A stretch of 64,000 nucleotides of DNA from Takifugu bimaculatus (taxonomy: Eukaryota; Chordata; Actinopteri; Tetraodontiformes; Tetraodontidae), in contig CP034990.1 in the NCBI GenBank assembly GCA_004026145.2, positions 2,448,011 to 2,512,010 of the forward strand, given 5' to 3'. The position numbers and the translations under genes are program-made. The notes under the pieces were generated by a model. It saw only the letters and a program-made list of their open reading frames with translations. It did not search any database and was not told where the DNA came from. Of this stretch, positions 32,366 through 45,530 are shown piece after piece. Position 1 is the stretch's first letter. Each line of letters starts with the position of its first letter.

Positions 32366-35300
32366 TGGAGGGGAGTTATTAACGCTTGGCTTCACACAAC
32401 AATGAGAACCAATAACCAGCGATGGTGGCGATCAGGTGAAGGCGGGCGACGGCACGCGCTCGCCGCTGCCCTCTACCGTCCCCCCGGATGAGTGTGGCGG
32501 GGGGACAGACCCGCCCCCCCCCCAACGTGCTCCACACATCGGCCCTCTGTGGCTCCTTGACCAGGTTTCCTTCTCCAAGCATTGACCAACTATTGATCCG
32601 GGCAGAAACACAAGCTGATCCACCCCCCCTCCCCAGATCCTGGCGAATGAGCCAATCACCTTCCGCCATCATGGCGTTCTTACTGCCGATGGGTGGGTCT
32701 GGGGGTCCTCCGTGAGGGGGGGGGGGCACCTTCCCTGTTTCTGAGACCAGCGGTTCAGAGCATATCTAAGATCATATTGAGGCACCACGTCGGGGATCAG
32801 GTGCTTCACTCTGGCACGCGTCCATGAATCTATCCACTAATCATGTTTGCCCTTCTCTCTGTTCTCTTCTCTTCTTTTCGCCCCCCCCCCCTCTTTTGTT
32901 TTAAGCTCTAAATTGTGTTTTTATCGAAGGCCTGTATGGATCGTCTGGCAAAATGTCATCCGTCAAGCTGTCGATGAATCCATCCCTTCATTTAATGATC
33001 AGCCTACCTGATGTGCATGTTACACGGCTCCCTATACCTTTAAAGGGAATCAATGCAAAGCGAATAACGCTGGGAGCGCGCCTGTTTGACGGCCCGGATG
33101 TGCACGGCGCTTATTTGTCAACGTGCACGGCTCCGTCGTGAGCCGGGCGCCTCTGTACTGTCTACGCCTGAGTGAACGCCACTGCAGAGGTGGCTCACCG
33201 GGAAGGAGGGTGGTTAACATATGAGTCTACAACCCTGCTGCCACACACACACACACACACGCGCGCGCACGCACGTGCACTGGCTTCATAAGGCAAGAAT
33301 GAATGGAAGAGACAGGAAGAAAGGCTTGAAATGGTAACAGAGAAAAAGACAATTAATGAGAGAGGAGGGGGAGATGGAGAGATGGAGGCTTTAAGAGAAG
33401 GGGGGGGAGGGGGTCAGTTAAATGCTGATTTCATCACCAGATTGGGGGGTGCTGGCAGGTGGCTGGGGAGGCATCGGTGGCTCTGGTTATGGCAGCTCTA
33501 AAACACATAACTTTTTCCAAAGTGAAAATCAAATATTGGAGATGACAGGCCTTATAAGTGTGCTGAGTGAGCCCGGGTCACGCAGGGAGGGAGGCGCGGG
33601 CGGCTTGTCAGCTACTATCTGTCAGGGCAAATTAGAAACAATCAGGGCCGAGTGAAAGGGAAGGTGATTGTTATTAAGCAGCGGGGCCCTGCGAGCAGGC
33701 GCCCCAGATGTGGCCATGCATATAAAAGAACAGGAAGCCAACAGTTTCATTCAGGAAGCTCGCTGAGGCAAGTGAGCCACGCCACAAAGGAGGCGAAGGA
33801 AACGATGGGCTCGCAGCCGCTTCTCGCTAATATGCTGCATGTTACTTTGCTAGCACGCGAAGCCCTCGGAGGATTCAGGCAACCGCGTGCCTTTTGTTCT
33901 TCTCCCCACTTTTCCAGGAGGAACAGCAGAACTGTTCTAGTCCCATCACCTCAACAACGAAGGTCCGACACGTTGATAAGAGCATCCGAGTCTCGTGCTG
34001 CGACAGGTCGGCAAATAAGACCAGCCGCGGCGTCATAGCAACCGAGGTCTTTTGGAATGAATCGAACTGGGTCTGCGGGTGTTGCGCGCCAGAAGGACAG
34101 TGTGGTGTTCAGGTTCTGGGTCTCCAACCAGGACCAGCACCAGCTCCAACCTCGGTTCTAGCAGGACCAGCACGCCGACACGAATGCTACAGCTAGCGGA
34201 CGACCTCCTCCGCTTCCAGCAGGAGCCGGTCGGGAGTGGAGGAACCTGACCGGTGGCCACGGCCCTGACATCCACCCAACACCTTATTACCCCCCCCCCC
34301 CCCCCCCAGCGTGAACGCATCCCCTAGGCAGATGGGGCTCCTCATTTACACTTCAGCGGACTGTCGCCTGCTCCGCTAGGCTACTTCCCCCCATTTAGAT
34401 CGGGACGAGCGAAAGAGGGGCAGCGTTCATTACTTATATTTCCAGCCAGTCGCTTTGGATTTAATTGGAAAGTGTTTGGTGAGCAAACAGCACACGACAA
34501 AGAACGGTCTGAAAACACACCGGGGGCGAGCGACCGGACGCCGCGGGGCTTAAATCGCTCTATAAGAGGCCGTATGATCTGCTTCAAACTGGCCAAAACA
34601 GTTACGACACAATGCAAACACAAGCCGTAGTTTAGGAGGCTCAGAGCTGGATTCTGCTGGATTCTGCCCCCCCCTCCTTCACACACACACACAGAACGAG
34701 TCAAGTGGATTGGTTGCCTTTTAAATAGTTTCATTTAACACCCGTTACGTGGAATCAATGGGGGATACAGATGGAAGAAACAGGCGAAATAAAGAAGGTT
34801 GTTAAGACAGTTTCTTTCATATAGCGCTTCTGTCTGGGAGCATGAAGGCCTTTGATTTCTATTTACTTTGTAGTGAGAGATATCGCAAGGAAATTTCCTT
34901 CCCTTAAGAATCGCTCATCATCCAATAGCTGGGAATAAAGCAGGCTTGTCACATCCGCTCCGGCGCTCCGTCTCTCTCCGCGTCTCTCGCTTCCCTCCTC
35001 TCATCTTTATTGTGGTGATCAGTGGAATGTTCACTTAACACGGGCTGTCTACCATTTCTGCTTCCCAGGTTCCCCCCCTCTGTTGTGGCTCCTGATGTAA
35101 CAGAGGTTACGTGGTGTTAAACACGGAGCTGCTAAATGTTCCCCAAGGTAATAACACTGTATATACTGTCGCCTGCTTCCCGGTGACGCCAAGGAAAAGA
35201 GCTGGAGGAAAAAAGGGGAAAGGATGGATGAATAAAACCCCCGAAAAACCCAATAAATGAGGCAAATCTGACGATTGGTTTGGCTACAGGGGCGAGTGTC

Positions 35301-36860
35301 TGAAGGACGTCCCTGAAGGTGGCTGAAGGTCTGTCACGGAGGGCAGAAGAGAGGTCTAAATGTTGAAAACTATCCCCCACATCAATCCATCCGAAGCCCC
35401 TCGTTTCTCCTCCTGGAAGACAAATCGGGGCCATGTCTAAGATTTCCCAACGATTAGCGGTGAAAGGATGAGGAGGGATATAGAGATGTAGTCGAGAAGC
35501 ATTAGCTTTTAATCACCGACAAGGATGGCAGGGCGAGATTGGGAGAGGGAGCGGTGGAGAGAGAGGGACGTTCTTACGACGCTCCGCACGGAATTTGCAC
35601 TTTTGCCTGTCGGTGACCTGGTTGGGGCCGGTGTTTGGCGGCGGGACAGACGCTCAGCGGCGGCAGAAATCCGTTTCACACGCGGCTCCCTCGGACAGAT
35701 TAAAGTTGGAGCCAAGACGCTCGCGAAGGGGAACCGCTTCTCCTTCCCGTGCGACAGCCCCGATCTTACGGTTTCGTCCACAATTATCGGAATCTTTGTT
35801 GGCTGATCACATGACAAATGCTCGTCACTGCAGGCGAACGGTGCCGCCATAAAGCAGCCTGGCGCTCCCTCGGTGGTCTAAACAACCCTTTTTTTGGATC
35901 TGCCACGCTCCCCTTACAGTCACCTCTCCTTATTTTTATTCTTTTTTTTCTCTCTCTCTCTACTATGAATAAATTTAGTCCGTCCCGGACATGAAAATGT
36001 CAAATACCTAAAATACACCTAGGCTAAATAGCATATTAATTTTTAATGTCTGCTCATCCTATGCTGCTATTCTCATATCAGGCCTGTCTGCCAACAGCTG
36101 TTGCTGGCGCTCTGGCTGGGAATTTATCATCCATCTAGCTTAAGGAGGGGAGAGGGGGGAGCAAATTAAAAAAAAAAAGAGGAGACAATGTTCAGAAAGA
36201 CAAGTTAAAAGGGGGGGGACGGATCTGTTCTCACGCATCCCCACCTTGCATTTATATCACCTGCACTTCACAAATTTCTAACATTGATATACGAGTGGGA
36301 TTCAATTACACTAATGCCGAGCATAAATTGTTCAAGATTTCTTTCTTTTGTCCCCCTCCTCATACATAAAAGAGAAATAAGGAGAGCGGTGACATTGACA
36401 CCGGAGGTATAGTGACATTGGGAAGAGCGGCGGAGGGAGGCGGGATGCGCTGGAGCAGCGTGCCAGAGTGGGTGTTGAATGTTACCCATGTGCGCTTTTT
36501 TAGGTGGCATGTGGTGGATGATTATCATAGATTATCACAATCCAGATTGTTACAAGTTCGCCGTGCGCACGTAGCTGCAGTGCACTCTGTGTGTGTGTGT
36601 GTGCGTGTGTTTTGGTTGGAGACAGCGTGCCTTGGGGGATAAGACTAAATGGTGAGTGAATTACAAACAGTTGGAGTGTGTGAGAGCATGTGTGCGTTGT
36701 GTGATCTGCTTCCTTTATAGTTACAGACAAAAACATCACAGAGGGCTTGGAAACCCAGCAATTGCCATTTCATCTGGAGTAGAGCTGGGCGGCCGGAGCT
36801 TTTGACATCAATTCTTGTTTTTCCGTAGCTACAGGAGCAAAACGACCTATTAGCAGACCG

Positions 36861-36900
36861 CTAGCTAGCTAGCTAGCTGTTACAGTACAGTAACAGTAAG
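36861..36900. repeat. (CTAG)n palindromic tract followed by an inverted repeat
   Basis: Four to five CTAG units (36861-36878), self-complementary, run into CTGTTAC...GTAACAG, a 7-bp inverted repeat around AGTACA. The whole 40 bp can fold on itself. Confidence 0.8.
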
Positions 36901-37219
36901 AGAGTTTTACCCTGAGAACGTCTCTGTTGTTATAATGACTTTAATAACTAAACCACCAATAGTGACAACGCTTAGCGGGACACAACCACATGCCCTGTCT
37001 TTATTCGGCCACCCATAAGCAGCGATTGTGACCGGTTATCATGTCTTTGGGAAGCCCGAAGGTCAGTGAAACCGGAGCTTTCACCCCTTGAGCGAGACCG
37101 GAAGCACCCCTGACCGGACAGGTGAGTCGGGCTTATGGAGCGTGCATGTGCATCCAACTGGAAGGTGTAGCAGTGAATTTGTGGTGCTCCTGATCCTCGC
37201 CCGCGTCCCACAGGCCTGG

Positions 37220-37241
37220 CCCCCCCCCCCCCCCCCCCCCC
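37220..37241. repeat. Poly(C) tract, 22 nt
   Basis: Twenty-two uninterrupted C residues. Confidence 0.95.
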
Positions 37242-37814
37242 GCCGTGTGTGCCGGGTTTACCTTTAACACTCCAACTGCATAATGGAGCGCAACCCCTCT
37301 GTTTGGATCAAGCGGCTGCTCGTCGGCGGCTTCTGACGGAACGCTTCTTCCCGGGAACCTGGAAGGAGAAACGAGGAGGGAGGTTAAAAGAGGATGTGGG
37401 AATGAAATAAGGGGCGGAAGCAGCAGGGAGGAAGATAAACGAGGTGTACGGCAGAGCCGGGAGACAGTTATGAGTGAGAAGGAGGACAAAGATGGAGGGC
37501 GGGGGAGGGGTCAGTGCCACCGTGAAAATCCGAGCGATTCAGCGAGCGCCGCTGCAGAGGTCAAGGGAGCGCGGGCGGAAAAGGTTAAAGATGAAATCAA
37601 AGCCAAACGGCGTGTCGTGCCCGGAGGCACGGCTGGAAATCCATCCCTTCAGGGCAAGGCCACCGCTGACGCGAGGCAGACGAGAAGCTAAATACTGCAC
37701 GCCACTCGGGGATCTTTCATTTTCAGCCGATCAATAAGGGCTTATATTTATCAGGGCCTCTGAGCAGCTGCCACGTCTGACAACCTCCACTTCATTTTTG
37801 CACTCCTCTTCTGC

Positions 37815-37855
37815 TCCCTCCCTCCCTCCCTCCTTCCCTCCCTCCCTCCTCCCGG
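37815..37855. repeat. (CTCC)n polypyrimidine tract
   Basis: About nine CTCC/CTTC tetranucleotides; a pure pyrimidine strand that could form triplex (H-DNA). Confidence 0.9.
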
Positions 37856-37956
37856 TCTACCCTCACATGCTAAATTGAGACCCATCGACCATGAAAAGGG
37901 GCAGAGACCCTGGATTGCCATTAACCCCCTCGTGTCTCTCTTCCTTTCTCTCTGTG

Positions 37957-37958
<2 letters not shown>

Positions 37959-37997
<39 letters not shown>
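37959..37997. repeat. (CA)n microsatellite
   Basis: About 19 CA units. Confidence 0.95.
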
Positions 37998-38001
<4 letters not shown>

Positions 38002-38150
38002 AACATACAAACAGAATGCCCTGGAGATACAATTCTGCAAAAGGTCGTCTCCCCCTGCTTTAAAGAGCATGCCTTATCATTATGGCCTTGGCACAGACAC
38101 CAGCACCTCCTCATGCCTTTTGCAAGCTGCCCATGCCAACCCAACCCCCC

Positions 38151-38181
<31 letters not shown>

Positions 38182-38924
38182 GCGAGAAACATTGCCTTTT
38201 CACAATCAGATTTCAGCCATTTTGTGTATCTTAATTATTGTCTCTTTTTTTGGGGGGGGGGGTGGAAGAAAACACTGCAAATCCCAAATTAGCAGAATAA
38301 ATCAGAGTTGTGATAAGCAGGAGACGGGGTTTAAGGGTCAGGGGGAAAAATAAAACTGTCTGTCTAATCGTCTGCAAAACAATATTTGCTGTGAGGCATT
38401 CTAAATAGATTATCGCAAGTCCATCTGTGTCATCATTGATTTATAAGGCATTAAGCTGCTTGGGGAAGAGAGATGGTCTCGCCTTCTCCTCCGTTAAAGG
38501 CGCTACATGTCGGAATCAGGGCCATGGCACTGGAACAACTGTGGCACTTGTCTAACCTCCCCTTTAATCGCCAGGCAAGAAGGGGCAGAAATAGGCCGGC
38601 TGGATCCCTATTTTCCCTCCTCAGAAAGAGGAAGTATGAATCCAAATTTTCTGCATCTTTTTGTTCGGTGATACAAAGAGAATGGGAGGAGGGGGGGGAG
38701 GAAGTACAGGGGGAAAAATACACAAGAGAGAAACAAACAACACACACAAACACGCATGCACACACGCACGAGGGGGGGGGGAAAAAAACAAGGGACGTCA
38801 TTAACATATGAATACCATATGCAAATGGCAGGGAGAGAGCAGATGTTGCTGCATTTAATTGACCTATATGTGAGTTGCATCCAAACCTTTCAGTGTCTTT
38901 TCTGGGCCTGCTGTGAACTGTCTT

Positions 38925-38995
38925 CGCTGGCGTCGCGGTAGCGCGGAGCGGCGGCGCGCAGCGGCGCTTTAAACGCGGCGACGGCGAGATGCCCC
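38925..38995. promoter_or_regulatory. Short CpG-dense patch
   Basis: About 70 bp with very high CpG density (GGCGTCGCGGTAGCGCGGAG and on). It lies directly beside AT-rich DNA containing the octamer at 38819-38826. It could be a small CpG island or 5' exon; evidence is composition only. Confidence 0.22.
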
Positions 38996-39469
38996 ATAAG
39001 GAAATATAGGTTTTAATGGAACGGTGCAGGAGTGTGTGTTTCAAGTCCTGCGTTTGCCTCTGCAAAAGTGCAGAATTTGGATTTCTGCATCATAACAGGT
39101 GGGGGTGGGGGGGGGGGGGGGTGCTTTATTTTTAGTTAAAGATATTAAATATAGATACACATGCAACACACAAGTCTATAGAATTACTAAATTTTAAGGG
39201 AGAATATTATTTACCTCGTTAATTTCCGTATGAATGCTCTTTTTTATTTCCCCCTGCCTATTTCTCTCTGCCTTTTATTGTCATTTCTTTATCTTCTATA
39301 CCCCCTCCTTCCCCCCCCCACCCCACCTACCACCCCCCAATCTTGGGAATGTCATTAAATTGTATTAAATAGCCTTTTGTCCAGGGGGCAAGGACCACCC
39401 GATATATGATAATACATTAAAGTCCCAGTGTAGCAGCCACTGAGCCGAAACCATCTTAAGAACACACGT

Positions 39470-39470
<1 letters not shown>

Positions 39471-39508
<38 letters not shown>
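39471..39508. repeat. (GT)n microsatellite
   Basis: About 18 GT units. Confidence 0.95.
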
Positions 39509-39512
<4 letters not shown>

Positions 39513-42500
39513 GTATGAGAAAGATGGAGAGAGAAGGATCAGGCAAGTTGGAGAGAAAACAAGGTGGTTTTGCCGCCTGTCTGCGCATGTGGCTTCCAAA
39601 CAACTGTGACACATACTAATAGAAACATACCTAATAAATTACAAGCTTTCAGGCTCTGGCAAGCTGACATTTTCTCTGTGCACGGGACAATTTCATATCT
39701 GCGCCGCAAAGTCGAGAGGCTGCTGGACCAAATTGCATCATACAGAGATGCCAGAGGATTAGCATAAAAATTAACACTTAAATTTCAGCTTATTGTCAAC
39801 CCCACTCCTGCTCTGGCTGCCTCACAACAATCAATTCCTCTTAGAAATCTGATTAGATTCCATGACGCTTATTATCCCAGTCATGTCTGCCTGCCCCCTT
39901 CACTTCCAGCACCACACACACACACACACACACACGCGCACGCGGAACACTCATGACTGCCCAGACCATTTGTTTTAATGGAATTAGAGGGAAAATTTAT
40001 AGGTGTGGCATTTCTTCTGACGGATGAGCCCCAAACGTCCGTATGAAGCGTTTTGATTTTTCCGGGTCCGTCTTTGGCCCGCGGACAAATCCGTCCTGTC
40101 AGGTGTGTGGAGGAGGAACCGCTCACAGGTGCTGCTGCGGCTCCAGACGTTCGGGACAGAATTATTCTGGCAGAAACGCTGCGTTATGGCACAAAAGCTT
40201 CATTTCCAAGCTAGCAGCAAACACCGAAGCTGCGGCTTGTTGTGTTTTTTTCTTAAATATGTTCGACCGCAGGACGGCGGTACAATTTGGTAGTTCGAGG
40301 ACAGGGAGACGGGGTTGTTATAAGAGGTTTCCGCTGTGTTGGGATCAGATTTCTTTACATCTCAAACATCTCAGAATCCACCCCGACCTCAAGCGCGTGG
40401 CCTTCGCCAACGCTGCGTGTTTACAGCAGAACGCTGGACCGGGCCGCGTCCATGACCTCATCGGGCTGTTGCAATGAAATATTTGCCAATAAAGTTTTCT
40501 GTGGAAGCACGTTGCACAAGTGCGGACCTAAAGCACATTGGGTGGCTTCGGTTCGGCCCGTGATTGTTTAGACAAATGGCATTTCATCGCATCCAGATGT
40601 CTTTAAGCTGCGCTCAGCCGCCACCTCCACTTTCCGAGGGCCCGGCTGAATGTATACAAATAGCCGCATTCCTCATCTGGGCCTACGAGCGTCACAGTTC
40701 TCGTCACTCAGCTTTGGCCGCCGGCCCGAGTTAACATTCGATATTTAGACTCTTCGCGGATTCGTTACAGAAGCAGAATTTTACGGCGAAGCGGCCACGT
40801 TTTGTTTAGAAATCCGCGCCGCCCCTTGACCGCCGAGGCTAAACGTTAGCCGTTTAGAAATGTGTTATTAACAATGCGCACCCCCGCGCGCGTGTGTGTG
40901 TGTGTGTGTGCGTGTGTGTGTGTGTGAGCGCAGGTTTAAAGACGCGCGTTGCTGCTACATTTCGGAAGAGTTTGAGTCGCTCCATTTCCCTTTTCCCTGG
41001 AAGGAAGCGGCGGCGTACAGGTTGGAAAGCGCGTACGCGGAGTGGCGCCCTGGTCCGGAGGAGCCTCGCAACAGTTGCGCGGAGGGGACTGGACCCAGCC
41101 GCCCACCGGGTCGAGACAGGCAACAAGCAGAAAGGGAGAAGGAACAAATCGTCTGATGTTCTAAGTGGATAACAACAGCTCCTGCTATGCAGCGGGAGAG
41201 GCGCAGAATAATTTAAACCAGCTACCCTGTGACCCCCCCGCCCCACCCCTCCCCAGCTATTCTTATGGTAACATGGCTAAAGAGGAGTGGGCCACCCAGC
41301 AGCTCAGAGGAGAAACTTAACTCCATTCTTCAGGAAAAATAATCCATCTCTCTGCCTGGGCGAGTAACTTTACTCACTTCCACACATGCACATGTAGCGC
41401 CCGCTCGGGGACGGGCCGGCCCGATACAGACGGGGAGAGCAGCAGAACGTTTACTGTGACTTTAAAGCATATTAGCTTTCAGACAAGAGTTTGAAGAATA
41501 ATAAACCCAGCGCTTAACTGGGCTATTTTCCCTTTGGGTTAGCGCCGCGCCACGGCGGAGGGGAAGGGGTGTAATGAGGAATTCCCCCGTCCTTAAACGC
41601 AGGGTAAACACTGCTTTCTTTGTTGACTGGAGGCCGACGCCGTGTTTTTTTGATGCTTTCCCTGTTTTCCAGGCTGCGATCAGAGGGGGCTGCTATTGTG
41701 TTTGGTCTCCAAACAGCACATCTGAGGTGCACACCTCACTGACGTTTTATAGGTTCAAGTCCTCCAGAGTGGGAGAAGGGGGGAGAGTCATATTTTATGC
41801 CGGTGGTTTATTTTAACGGGCGCTTGTAATTAACGCAGCATGTCCTCTATCTCCCAGCCATCTATGCCAAGGTCTTTATTTAAACAACTTTATTGTGAAA
41901 TGTTTGCGTTCTCAGCGTTCATCTGGGGCCACACACAGAATATTATTTCATACTTCAAGGGGATTGGGTGGGAGGCAGTTTTGGAAGCATTTACGGTTTG
42001 AGCAGTTATTATTTTTGATTACAACAAGACTCTTTTTAAAATAGATCAAGCTGTGTAGCCTTGCGCATATATAAACACACAGACTTCTACACATCACCGT
42101 GCACTTGTGTACGAACCTGAAGCCCGACGTGCACAATCTGGGCGTGATTTACCGGTCACGTCCAAACCAGCGCACTGGGATTCTGTCCGCTGGTCGGCGA
42201 GGACGCTGTGAATATGCTAAATCCATATTCTTGCAGTCACTATTGGAGCTCCTGCTGCGGTGAGCAGAAACACGTTCTTCCCCGAACACTCGTCCTGTAC
42301 TCATAAAATCATAATGTAGGGTGAAGCGCGTTGCCGTGTGAGCTGTGGGGGAAGCTGAGGTCAAAATATCCTGCTTTTATGGCTGGATTGACCGGGGAAG
42401 GGGGGGGGGGGGGGCACAGGTTGCCATCAAGTAAACATATGGCAAGACACACCACAGAGGCTCGGTGGAAGCACCAGAACACGGCAGAAACACGCGCCAA

Positions 42501-42840
42501 GACGGTTTAGAAGCAAAGCCGAAGAAGCCACAGCCACCATTTCAAGTCTGGTCGCTGGAACGAGGAGACGGCATCTGCAACTCGTTTCCACGTGATTTTC
42601 TACACGTGTCGGCTGAAGAAGAGAGAACAAGACACCCTATTAGTATTGCTAAGAAAACAACTTTAAGCATTCTTCATTTACAACATTAAAGGCTAAGTGG
42701 AAGCAGCTGAACTGTTTCCCAACGTGTAATAAGCACACGCAAAAACAAAGATCGGACGATAAAGTTGATCTTCAGCATCAAGGTTCCATGTGAGGCGCAC
42801 TGATGGCGGGGGCAGCCGGGACTGTTGGTCCCAGCAAGAC

Positions 42841-43170
42841 CAACGCAGACCAACACAGACCAACGCAGACCAACGCAGACCAACACAGACCAACGCAGAC
42901 CAACACCAACCAACACAGACCAACACAAACCAACACAGACCAACACAAACCAACACAGACAAACACCGACCAACGCAGACCAACTCAGACCAACGCAGAC
43001 CAACACAGACCAACGCAGACCAACACTGACCAACACAGACCAACACAGACCAACTCAGACCAACGCAGACCAACACAGACCAACGCAGACCAACACTGAC
43101 CAACGCAGACCAACACTGACCAACACAGACCAACACAGACCAACACAAACCAACACAGACCAACACACAC
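42841..43170. repeat. 10-bp minisatellite, 33 units (CAACRCAGAC)
   Basis: Thirty-three consecutive 10-bp units with no insertion or deletion. Variants include CAACGCAGAC, CAACACAGAC, CAACACTGAC, CAACTCAGAC and CAACACAAAC. A degenerate unit precedes it at 42831. The variant order suggests a 70-bp higher-order duplication: units 15-19 are repeated as units 22-26. No frame contains a stop across most of the array, which explains long repetitive open frames (RPTQTNADQ on +, VGLCWSVLVC on -). It is not a protein gene. Confidence 0.97.
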
Positions 43171-45530
43171 ATCTTAGCAACGTTATGTTCAAACCTGTGG
43201 AATCTCTGCTGGAGTGGATTCCAAAGAAAAGCAGCCCTTCACACTCACATTCACACCTATATTCAACTCTAGAGGAGCCAATTCACCTGTCCTTGAATGT
43301 CTCTGGGAGGAGACACGGGGGCCCCCAGGGGATCCAGACCCAGAACCTTCCTGCTGTGAAGGGAAGGAACCAAATGCTGCACTACTGTGCCTTTCATTTC
43401 CTTAATATGCTTCTTGTTATTTTTTAAAAAAAAGCTGCTTTATTTTCTAAATATGTCACATTCTCACGTAGGAGTCTAAGATGGAGCCACGCAAAGTGTT
43501 CCCCAAGATGCGCAGACGTTCCCACAGCCATCCTGCTCTTATGAAACAGAAGCGAGGAGATATTCAGGTAACAGAAGAGAGTTCTGACCTTTTGGCTAGC
43601 GGTGAGCAACACTACACCGTAAACACTAAATACCAGACACACGCCCAGTTGGAAACACGAGCGGAGAAAAGACAAATCCTTTCTTGGTTTTTCAGTTGCT
43701 TCTGATGGTGGATGTTCGATAATAGAAAATAAAAGGCCTCCTGCTTCTTCTTTTAGGTAACAAACACTGCCTGTTCTCGTCTGAGAGACGGCGTCACTCT
43801 CCAAACCCAAATGCCTAATTTACTTGCAGTTAAGGTTCGAGAGCCGGGAGACTTTGTGGATTTTGTAAGCTCTAAAACTGTAAAAATCAAACCAAAACAA
43901 AAGTCCGTTTGGTATAAGCCAGCAGGATGTTGATGCCAAATCTCTTGTAAGAAAGACAGGCAGGAAATGAAAAAGATAGACCAAGCCGGTCCATAAAAAC
44001 CTTTCTCTGAACAAATCTGGTCGCAAATGCAATTTAGTCATGCTAGTCATGTCAGAAGCTGATGAATTTGAGGTTTGATTCTACGAGACGTGACTTTGCA
44101 GCCTTTAGCTAAGCACAGCTACCACAAATGCTGAAAAACATGCACAGCTTTTTTTTGCTGGAGGGGCTCCATAGCAGGGCTAGTTCATGAGGTCTAGGGT
44201 GGGTCAGACCCCCACTGCCATCCTCAACAATGCCTACACACACACACACACAGCATAATGACCCCACAACCAGCTGCCATGGTTTTACCTGTTTTTTTTT
44301 CTGGTAATTGCAACAAAAACACCATCTTTGGATGTGTCACGTTCTTTTCCCAGGATCCCCGAGTGGAAGAGCTGATTTCAGACAGTATCCCACTCGACAC
44401 ACACAGGCCTCTGTGTCTCTCAGACACCTGCTTCTTTTTCAAATCCTTTAATCTCAAAGGGAAACGCCACCTTTTACACAGCAGCCAGTTTTGTAGATGG
44501 TTATTTGCTGAAGAAAGGTTGAAATTCCTAATTCATCTACCTGGCAAGTGTTCGTGCCACTCGGCCTTGAAATTCCTCATGTTTAAGATAAAAAACCCAA
44601 CTCTATGCAGACACTCATGTGCCAATATTACAAATATAAATTAGCAGCGCAGCAAGTTTTGCAATGTTACAACAATCAACTTGAATTTTTAAACAAACGA
44701 TTCGGTTCCTTCAATTTAATTTCAACTAATGTAAACTCAGTGCAGACGATATTGTATGAATCCATCCCGTACGTAATTATTATGTTTGTGCATTTTGCGC
44801 GATAACAATTAATTTTAATCTATTTGTGGAGTTTCACATATATGAATTCATTTATTTGCCCCCCCCTGTGAACAGTGGACCCTCCATTATCGTGAAATTA
44901 GCCCATGAGAATGAAAGGGAGTGTATGTCCTGAGTATGTGTGTGATTTTCCTTTCCCTCACCAGCACATTTGGATGTGTTTGTGTGACCGTGTGAATCGG
45001 CATGTGCACATATCTGTTCTGTGTGACTCTGTGTGTGTATGTGTGTGTTCCCTGATGGAGATGAGTCTGACTGGTTAGGAGGGAACAGATGTCAGCTGGT
45101 GCTGGCTGCCAGGAAGACTGAACAAAGCCAATCACGTTACCTTCCTGTCCAAAACGCACAGCAGACAGACCTGCATCTAATAACAATTTGTGACATTGAC
45201 TTGCACTATGCCAGTCTGATACACATGAAAACACCCAGCAGCCACCCTCTGCTTGGATTAGACCATGTACACCACTGGAGAAGATGTAATAGATTTCAGG
45301 GGGATGAACAAAATGGCGTCCGTAATGTGATCTGTCCTTGTTGCCACTGTAGCTTAATCATTCATAAGCCTTTACTAGAGGGAACAACAGGCAATACTAG
45401 ATTTCTTAAAGTGTTCCACTTAAAAATTACTCATAGTGAAGTCTGTCATCACAAATTTAGCCCTCTAAAGATTATGGATTATAAATTAATTATAAGACAA
45501 CTACTCTACCTGGAGCTATTCAGCCACAAA
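43171..45530 (-). other. Non-coding DNA between the two 10-bp minisatellites
   Basis: About 2.4 kb. It holds a degenerate interspersed repeat (43236-43400), a (CA)n at 44233-44252 and otherwise AT-rich unique sequence, including an AT-rich stretch at 44630-44870. I recognise no gene; the 178-codon frame at 45033-45569 shows no domain and ends in the second array. Confidence 0.7.
43236..43400 (+). mobile_element. Degenerate teleost interspersed repeat fragment
   Basis: The order of motifs (CACATTCACACC, then GAGCCAATTCACCT, GTCTCTGGGAGGAGACACGG, GATCCAGACCCAGAACCTTC and CTGCTGTGAAGG, then CTGCACTACTGTGCC) follows, with divergence, a very common fish interspersed sequence. From memory, that sequence runs through a 'GTGGGAGGAAAC...CCTTCTTGCTGTGAGG...CACTGTGCC' consensus. 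The copy is shortened in its middle. The exact family name cannot be given without a search. Confidence 0.6.

Larger units (their letters stand above)
26591..42830 (-). other. Non-coding upstream sequence (5' intron or flank of ZNF536)
   Basis: No exon is recognisable. Besides the repeats listed separately, short (CA/GT)n arrays lie at 27939-27964, 28277-28306, 30372-30399, 31330-31359, 31969-32002, 38155-38181 and about 39913-39936 and 40891-40926. C/G runs lie at 34290-34307, 37220-37241, 39107-39121 and 42400-42414, and a TCCC-rich tract at 37815-37855. CpG-dense patches near 28545-28690 and 38925-38995 and AT-rich blocks near 27600-27850 and 31380-31860 are listed separately. The rest is ordinary unique-looking DNA. 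Confidence 0.7.

Noticed and set aside
42693..43427. Long repetitive open frames on both strands (RPTQTNADQ-like and VGLCWSVLVC-like)
   Set aside because: They arise because the 10-bp minisatellite lacks stop codons in most frames. All frames are equally open, so this is not a protein gene.
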